NCBI GenBank assembly: GCA_001873675.1
Contig: MNZP01000033.1
Location: 1-10,990, forward strand
DNA: 10,990 nt
Reading direction: 5' to 3'
Origin: Syntrophaceae bacterium CG2_30_49_12
GTDB taxonomy: Bacteria; Desulfobacterota; Syntrophia; Syntrophales; CG2-30-49-12
Shown here: positions 6,868-10,990 of the stretch, piece after piece
Layout of the letters: each line of letters opens with the position of its first letter
Numbering within the stretch: the first letter of the stretch is position 1
Translations under genes and position numbers: made by a program
The notes under the pieces: generated by a model
Seen by the model: only the letters and a program-made list of their open reading frames with translations
Databases searched by the model: none
Told to the model about the DNA's origin: nothing

Positions 6868-7274
6868 GGTACTCTCTCACCTTTAAAGACAAAATCCACA
6901 ATCTCGCCCGGCGCCGAGCCCGGCTTGAATACTTTCTTTATCCCCATATCCAAAAGTTCCGGTATATCCCTTGTAGGGATGACACCCCCCATGATCACCG
7001 GTATTTCTATTTTTTGTTCCTTCAGCACTTTCACCAGATTGGAGGCGATGTAGAAATGCTCTCCCATAGAACTGCTGATGCCTATAATATCCACATCCTC
7101 CTGTTCGGCTGCCTTAGCCAGTTCTTTTGGATCACTAAAATAGGTATAAACAACCTCGATACCTCTATTCCTGAAACTGCTCATGACAGAGAGAAGCCCC
7201 CGGTCATGTCCGTCCAGAGAAAAACGCGCCAACAGCGCCCTCATCTTGCCCTCAGCCTTACCCTGATCTTTCAT
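6864..7274 (-). CDS. B12-binding small subunit of an acyl-CoA mutase
   Basis: This 136-residue protein is the detached cobalamin-binding domain that carries adenosylcobalamin for the mutase encoded just upstream. It has the base-off/His-on motif DGHDRG (Asp21, His23, Gly26), then GISSSMGEH (65-73) and VIMGGVIP (93-100), which line the nucleotide-tail pocket in this Rossmann-like fold. The length matches the separate small subunits of isobutyryl-CoA and 2-hydroxyisobutyryl-CoA mutases. The start is ATG 7274, preceded by GGAGGAAACC. A longer frame to 7307 would overlap the mutase 3' end and has no better site. The mutase stop TAG directly abuts this Shine-Dalgarno sequence, and the gene's own stop overlaps the typA start by four bases, so all three are likely co-transcribed. 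No metallochaperone (MeaB/ArgK) gene is in the window. Confidence 0.93.
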   Translation of the reverse strand: MKDQGKAEGKMRALLARFSLDGHDRGLLSVMSSFRNRGIEVVYTYFSDPKELAKAAEQEDVDIIGISSSMGEHFYIASNLVKVLKEQKIEIPVIMGGVIPTRDIPELLDMGIKKVFKPGSAPGEIVDFVFKGERVP

Positions 7275-7284
7275 GGTTTCCTCC

Positions 7285-8982
7285 CTAAGCATATATCCGG
7301 CCTCCACTGACCTCTACTATTGCCTCCATCATTTCACCCAGTGTACATTTAGCCCTGGCGGCCTCTAACAAAGCAGGCATAAGTATCCCCGCCTTTTCCA
7401 CTGCATCAAACTTCGCCATGGCCTCCTTCACCTTCTCTAAGGAATCTTTCACCATGATGTTGTCCCTGTTCTTCTTCCATTTTTCCGTCCTCTTTATGAT
7501 CTCTGCCTCGATCTCAGGCTGGTATAAGGTAAAGGCCGGCACCTCTTCCTCTTCTTCCACTCTGAACTTATTCAAACCCACGACGATCCTCTCCCCGCTA
7601 TCAACTTCCTGACGCCATTTTATGCTCTGTTTCTCCAGGAGTTGGCGGAGCCAGCCGTTCTTTATGCACCCGAAATAGCCTCCCCGGCTTTCTATCTCAC
7701 TCCTGACCTTCTCTGTTTCTTCTTCTACCTTATCCGTGAGCCACTCTAAGTAGTAAGAACCACCCAGCGGGTCCGTCACATGGGGTACCCCCGTTTCATG
7801 GAGGACGATCTGGTTTATCCGGATGGCTGTACGCACCGCCTCCTCGGAAGGCAGGCCGATAGCCTCATCGTAAGAATTGGTATGCATGGACTGCACGCCA
7901 CCGAGAACGCAGGCCAGCACCTGGAGGGTAGAGCGGGTAATGTTATTCAAAGGCTGCTGGGATGTAAGCGAAGAACCGGCTGTATGCACATGGATCCTGT
8001 ACTGGAGAGACTTCGGATCCTTGCAGCCGAATCTCTCCTTCATAATTTTTGCCCACATCCTTCTCCACGCCCGGAGTTTCGCTATCTCTTCAAAGAAGTT
8101 CATCCCCAGGTGGACCTGAGAACTGAATCGGGGGACAAAATCATCCGGTCTAAGGCCGGCCTTTATCCCCCCTTCAACCAGGTCAATGGCCTTGGAAAGT
8201 ACGATTCCCAGTTCCTGGGCCGGCGTAGCATTCATTTCCCCCAAGACATAACCGCATAGGTTTGTGTGGTTCCACCTCTTGATAGTCTGGGAGGTATATT
8301 TTATCAACTCGATCTCCAGCTTGTACTGGGTATCAGGGACAGGAGATGGCAGGTTGGTGGTCAGGCACCTGTTACCTAATCCATTCTGGCTTTGACCGTT
8401 TAACTCCCCGGGACTGTGTCCCCTGCCTTCGGCGTAGGCTACATACATCGCCAGGAACGGCAGGCAGGTGAATCTGATGTTATCGGCCACGCGGGTATTC
8501 GGAAGATCGTAGTCTTTAAGGAGGGTGTCAATATCTTCGAGAGTGGTTATATTGACACCGCCCAGGCCAATCATGCCGCGCGACCTTTCGTCATCGGGAT
8601 CAAAACCGCAATGGGTAGGGGTATCTACGGCAAAGAGGACGGCTGGTTGTTCTCCGTATCCTTTCATCCCTTCCTTTATCAGGTATTGGGTGCGTTCCTT
8701 CGTCTCCTCACCGGTGCCGTAGCCATGGAGCAACTGGATCATCCAGGGCATATACTGATAACCCAGCGCCCTGTTCCCCCTGGTATAGGGGAAAGCTCCC
8801 GGCAGCTCTACGTCTAAATCCTTCACATCATCCGGCGTGTAAACATACTTGAGGGGTATTCCGGATTCTGAAGTATATTGGGGAGACTCAAACTTCAGCT
8901 TCTTTTTATAGACATCTTCTACCTCTCTCCCCCATTGCTCCAACATCTTTTTTGTCTTCTCGAGGGCTTCTTTATTAAACAT
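7285..8982 (-). CDS. divergent acyl-CoA mutase large subunit (methylmalonyl-CoA mutase family)
   Basis: The 565-residue protein has the TIM-barrel part of an adenosylcobalamin-dependent acyl-CoA mutase without the B12 domain, which is encoded next door. Family signatures are FPYTRGN (64-70), ETKERTQYLIKEG (93-105), NFFEEIAKLRAWRRMWAKIM (295-314), SLTSQQPLNN (338-347), HTNSYDEAIGLPSEEAVR (367-384) and DPLGGSYYLEWLTD (404-417). Against the Propionibacterium methylmalonyl-CoA mutase as I remember it, the 197-244 stretch aligns without gaps. Gln197, Tyr243 and the CoA-contacting Arg283 are kept (Gln199, Tyr245, Arg285). However, Tyr89 is Leu85, Arg207 is Thr209 and His244 is Val246. Loss of Arg207 argues against a carboxylated substrate, and loss of His244 is unusual for any characterised member. 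The substrate is probably neither methylmalonyl-CoA nor isobutyryl-CoA. The start ATG 8982 has AAAGGA seven bases upstream. It leads a minus-strand operon with a strong promoter at 9039-9066. The family is certain; the substrate is unknown. Confidence 0.92.
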   Translation of the reverse strand: MFNKEALEKTKKMLEQWGREVEDVYKKKLKFESPQYTSESGIPLKYVYTPDDVKDLDVELPGAFPYTRGNRALGYQYMPWMIQLLHGYGTGEETKERTQYLIKEGMKGYGEQPAVLFAVDTPTHCGFDPDDERSRGMIGLGGVNITTLEDIDTLLKDYDLPNTRVADNIRFTCLPFLAMYVAYAEGRGHSPGELNGQSQNGLGNRCLTTNLPSPVPDTQYKLEIELIKYTSQTIKRWNHTNLCGYVLGEMNATPAQELGIVLSKAIDLVEGGIKAGLRPDDFVPRFSSQVHLGMNFFEEIAKLRAWRRMWAKIMKERFGCKDPKSLQYRIHVHTAGSSLTSQQPLNNITRSTLQVLACVLGGVQSMHTNSYDEAIGLPSEEAVRTAIRINQIVLHETGVPHVTDPLGGSYYLEWLTDKVEEETEKVRSEIESRGGYFGCIKNGWLRQLLEKQSIKWRQEVDSGERIVVGLNKFRVEEEEEVPAFTLYQPEIEAEIIKRTEKWKKNRDNIMVKDSLEKVKEAMAKFDAVEKAGILMPALLEAARAKCTLGEMMEAIVEVSGGRIYA

Positions 8983-9011
8983 GGCATTTTCCTTTCATGC
9001 TTTGTCTTGCC

Positions 9012-9031
9012 GGCCACGACGGAGCGTGGCC
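9012..9031 (-). promoter_or_regulatory. hairpin at the predicted 5' end of the mutase transcript
   Basis: GGCCACG (9012-9018) pairs perfectly with CGTGGCC (9025-9031) across a six-base loop. It begins about seven bases downstream of the -10 box, so the mRNA from this promoter would start with the stem. It could be an RNA-stabilising 5' hairpin or the DNA dyad of an operator overlapping the start site. The leader is only about 50 nt, too short for a cobalamin riboswitch. Confidence 0.5.
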
Positions 9032-9038
9032 CTCCTTA

Positions 9039-9066
9039 ATTATAGAGACCTTTGCTTCCTTGTCAA
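9039..9066 (-). promoter_or_regulatory. consensus sigma-70 promoter for the mutase operon
   Basis: On the minus strand, TTGACA (9061-9066) is followed after 16 bases by TATAAT (9039-9044). Both hexamers match the consensus perfectly. Transcription would start near 9032, giving a leader of about 50 nt before the mutase ATG at 8982. The spacer is one base short of the optimum. Such a strong match suggests high or repressor-controlled expression. Confidence 0.75.
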
Positions 9067-9124
9067 TAAAAAAGGCACAGGCGGCATCCTGAGTGTCTCT
9101 TCACGAAAATCCCACAAATCCCCC

Positions 9125-9153
9125 TTGACACCAGTAACTTTCTCTATTAAAAA
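9125..9153 (+). promoter_or_regulatory. candidate greA promoter
   Basis: TTGACA at 9125-9130 is followed after 17 bases by TAAAAA (9148-9153), with alternatives TTAAAA or TATTAA slightly upstream. The -35 is perfect and the -10 weak. It points at greA, with a leader of about 85 nt, and is divergent from the mutase promoter about 60 bp away. Confidence 0.45.
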
Positions 9154-9244
9154 ATTACAAATAGAAGATGACTATGATTTAGCGCTGAAAAGGTTGCCGG
9201 TCTATCAGGCGCTTTGAAACCGTGGTTGAAGAGGAAGAAGGTGT

Positions 9245-9721
9245 ATGGAAAAGATACCTATCACAAAAGCAGGGTTTGAAAAATTAAAGAAGGAATTGGA
9301 ATATCTAAAGACAGTCTCAATACTTGAAAATATAAGGGACATTGAGACGGCTAGAGCGCACGGAGATATATCTGAAAATGCAGAATATGCGGCGGCCAAG
9401 GAAAGACAGGCTTTCCTTCACGGCAAGGTGCAGGAGATTGAAAACAATCTTGCCATGTCAAATGTTATTGACTTAAGGGATCTCAACAATGACAAGGTCG
9501 TCTTCGGCTCGATGGTTATCATTGAAGATATCGCCACAGGAGATGACACAAAATACCAACTGGTCGGTCCCTTTGAATCTGATATTAATGAAAATAAAAT
9601 TTCCGTAACCTCTCCCATAGGGAAGGCGCTAATCGGCAAGAACATCGGCGATACTATCAAGGTCAAAACACCGGGAGGCCTCAGGGAATTTGAGGTTATA
9701 GATATCCTGGCTCCTCCCTAA
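9245..9721 (+). CDS. greA: transcription elongation factor GreA
   Basis: GreA enters the secondary channel of backtracked RNA polymerase and stimulates cleavage of the extruded RNA 3' end. The 158 residues match the family. They open EKIPITKAGFEKLKKELEYLK and form the N-terminal coiled coil, with the acidic tip GDISENAEY (Asp41 and Glu44 are the catalytic-tip residues). The C-terminal FKBP-like domain holds FGSMVIIED (87-95), YQLVGPFESD (104-113), ISVTSPIGKALIGKNIGD (119-136) and an end of the form VKTPGGLREFEVIDI. ATG 9245 follows AGGAAGAAGGTGT. Upstream is a divergent promoter region shared with the mutase operon. Downstream it converges on hemB. The gene looks intact and ordinary. Confidence 0.97.
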   Translation: MEKIPITKAGFEKLKKELEYLKTVSILENIRDIETARAHGDISENAEYAAAKERQAFLHGKVQEIENNLAMSNVIDLRDLNNDKVVFGSMVIIEDIATGDDTKYQLVGPFESDINENKISVTSPIGKALIGKNIGDTIKVKTPGGLREFEVIDILAPP

Positions 9722-9738
9722 AACATAAAAACATCAGT

Positions 9739-9785
9739 CGTACGTCATATGTCGTATGTCTTTTGACTTATGACGTATGTTTTAG
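9739..9785. terminator. bidirectional terminator-like palindrome between greA and hemB
   Basis: TACGTCATATGTC (9741-9753) pairs with GACTTATGACGTA (9765-9777) at all but one position, around an 11-base loop. A run of T follows on the plus side (GTTTTAG) and on the minus side (GTTTTTATGTTTT). It would serve both converging genes. The right arm overlaps the last codons and stop of hemB. The sequence also resembles dispersed GACGTATGAC-type palindromes, so a repeat may have been adopted as a terminator. Confidence 0.65.
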
Positions 9786-10748
9786 TAGCTTTGCCGCATC
9801 CCGGGCAAAATAGGTAATGATGATATCCGCCCCGGCCCTTTTTATAGAGATCAGGGCTTCCATCATTGCCCTTTCCCCGTCAAGCCAGCCAAAACCGGCT
9901 GCCGCTTTGATCATGGCAAACTCCCCGCTGACATTATAGGCGGCAAGGGGTAAGTCAAATTCTTCCCGTGCCCGACGGATAATATCAAGATACGGGAGGG
10001 CGGGCTTTACCATAATAATATCGGCCCCTTCCTCCACATCGAGGGTCATCTCCCTGATCGCCTCATCGCTGTTGGCCACATCCATCTGATATGACCTTCT
10101 GTCGCCGGACTGCGGGGCGCTTGCGGCGGCCTCACGGAAAGGACCGTAAAAACAGGAGGCGTATTTGGCGGAGTAGGCCATGATCGGCAGATGCTCATGC
10201 CCCGCCTCATCGAGGGCCTCCCTGATAGCGCTCACCTGGCCGTCCATCATGGCCGAAGGGGCGACCATATCGGCGCCCGCCAGGGCATGAGAAACGGCGA
10301 CCTTCGCAAGAACCTCGAGGGTGGTATCATTATCTACATCTCCCTTCTCCATCATCCCGCAGTGACCGTGACTGGTGTATTCACAGAGACACACATCGGT
10401 AATCACGACGAGATCGGAAACCCTGTCCTTAATCTTCTTTATCGCCTGCTGGATGGTCCCGTCTTTAGCGAAGGCGCCCGATGCTACCCCATCCTTCTTC
10501 TCGGGAATGCCGAAAAGGAGTACCGCCGGTATCCCCATTTCTTTTGTTTCCTGCACTTCCTTGATCAGGTGATCGCAGGACATCTGGAAATGCCCGGGCA
10601 TAGAAGCGATCGGCCTTTTAATCCCCTTACCGGGGACCACGAAGAGGGGATAAACCAGATCATCCACAGACAGATTGGTTTCTCTGATCATCCTTCGAAA
10701 ATTTTCATTCTTTCTCAACCGCCTTGGCCGATAACACGGGAAATACAT
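9768..10748 (-). CDS. hemB: delta-aminolevulinic acid dehydratase (porphobilinogen synthase)
   Basis: HemB condenses two 5-aminolevulinate molecules to porphobilinogen, the first common step to heme, siroheme and cobalamin. The protein has 326 residues. Active-site lysines are Lys195 (AYSAKYAS) and Schiff-base Lys248 (MVKPALPYLD). The zinc-binding cysteines Cys120, Cys122 and Cys130 lie in DVCLCEYTSHGHCG, so this is a zinc-dependent form. Other motifs are RPRRLRKN (7-14), YPLFVVPG (33-40) and APSAMMDGQ (163-171). The start is ATG 10748, with GGAGGAGACG just before it. The frame stays open for another 67 codons to 10949, but that part is the palindromic repeat and is not conserved HemB sequence. 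The last codons (KHTS) and stop lie in the palindrome shared with greA, so the C-terminal tip may have been supplied by a repeat. A B12-dependent mutase is nearby, but in a different transcript. Confidence 0.97.
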   Translation of the reverse strand: MYFPCYRPRRLRKNENFRRMIRETNLSVDDLVYPLFVVPGKGIKRPIASMPGHFQMSCDHLIKEVQETKEMGIPAVLLFGIPEKKDGVASGAFAKDGTIQQAIKKIKDRVSDLVVITDVCLCEYTSHGHCGMMEKGDVDNDTTLEVLAKVAVSHALAGADMVAPSAMMDGQVSAIREALDEAGHEHLPIMAYSAKYASCFYGPFREAAASAPQSGDRRSYQMDVANSDEAIREMTLDVEEGADIIMVKPALPYLDIIRRAREEFDLPLAAYNVSGEFAMIKAAAGFGWLDGERAMMEALISIKRAGADIIITYFARDAAKLLKHTS

Positions 10749-10793
10749 CGTCTCCTCCTTTAAGTTATACACGTTCTTCGGTAAGATTTTATT

Positions 10794-10966
10794 GTAACTA
10801 TTCAGCCACCAAGGCACAAAGACCCAAAGAGAAGATGGATATAAATTGAATAACGGAGTTTTCTCATTAATTTCAATGTTCCATGCATTAAAAAGGCTAT
10901 TATAAAGAATTAATCCTATAATCTTGGTGCCTTTGTGCCTTTGTGGCAAGATACCTGAGTAGTTAC
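10794..10966. repeat. 173 bp inverted-repeat element (family D, copy 2) upstream of hemB
   Basis: The termini are GTAACTATTCAG (10794-10805) and CTGAGTAGTTAC (10955-10966), inverted repeats differing at two positions. Inside, CCACCAAGGCACAAAGAC on the left pairs with a right arm reading CTTTGTGCCTTTGTGG (10931-10946). The AT-rich centre (about 10840-10920) is noncoding. It shares ends and arm motif with 76-203. The inner edge is 45 bp from the hemB start codon, so any hemB promoter must be in the short gap, within the element or beyond it. A TATAAT on the minus strand (10899-10904) lies in the centre but lacks a good -35. Confidence 0.8.
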
Positions 10967-10990
10967 GAATTCGGTTAGAAAAATAACGTC

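Noticed and set aside
8983..9032. Cobalamin riboswitch ahead of the mutase
   Set aside because: The leader is about 50 nt with one simple hairpin. A cobalamin riboswitch needs roughly 200 nt and a B12-box, neither of which is present.
8981..9217. Plus-strand 78-codon frame between the mutase and greA
   Set aside because: It spans the divergent promoters and the 9012-9031 hairpin, has no ribosome site and no motif. It is probably noncoding.
10749..10949. 67-codon N-terminal extension of hemB
   Set aside because: It runs through the palindromic repeat, bears no resemblance to HemB, and a strong GGAGGAGA site marks the ATG at 10748.

Overview
The window looks like a chromosomal segment of a Gram-negative, probably anaerobic bacterium of Desulfobacterota (Deltaproteobacteria) type. 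This is an inference from three things: the two-subunit acyl-CoA mutase, the style of the GreA, HemB and MalQ proteins, and the dispersed palindromic repeats ('CCACCAAGGCAC...' and 'GTCATTCCGG...' types). There is no rRNA marker, so the assignment is soft. Base composition is moderate, except for one gene (typA) that is visibly richer in CGCG/GCGC.

Layout. Positions 1-770 hold no intact gene. They contain a 128 bp inverted-repeat element (76-203), a nest of three further palindromic repeats inside one another (228-497), a shrunken copy of the endonuclease IV gene (541-645) and the tail of a REP-associated tyrosine transposase (643-790). From 771 to 8982 all genes run on the minus strand. In transcription order they are: a divergent adenosylcobalamin-dependent acyl-CoA mutase large subunit, its separate B12-binding subunit, typA/bipA, nfo (endonuclease IV), a small unknown protein, malQ (4-alpha-glucanotransferase), and a GT2/GT81-like glycosyltransferase resembling glucosylglycerate or glucosyl-3-phosphoglycerate synthases. 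Spacing is tight: 10 bp between the mutase subunits, a 4 bp ATGA overlap into typA, and about 10 bp from typA to nfo. The first four genes are therefore probably one transcript, read from a near-perfect sigma-70 promoter at 9039-9066. greA is transcribed divergently at 9245-9721. It converges on hemB (minus strand, 9768-10748) across a palindrome that probably terminates both. A second, 173 bp member of the 76-203 repeat family lies just upstream of hemB (10794-10966).

How the genes may work together. The mutase and B12-subunit pair would rearrange the carbon skeleton of an acyl-CoA. HemB supplies tetrapyrrole precursors, including those for B12, but it is not in the same transcript. TypA, Nfo and GreA are housekeeping functions (ribosome stress GTPase, AP-site repair, transcript cleavage). 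MalQ and the glycosyltransferase suggest alpha-glucan turnover and synthesis of a glucosyl compatible solute.

The most notable signal is the mutase. By ungapped alignment to the methylmalonyl-CoA mutase active site as I remember it, it has lost the residues equivalent to Tyr89, Arg207 and His244. It probably does not act on methylmalonyl/succinyl-CoA and may have an undescribed substrate.
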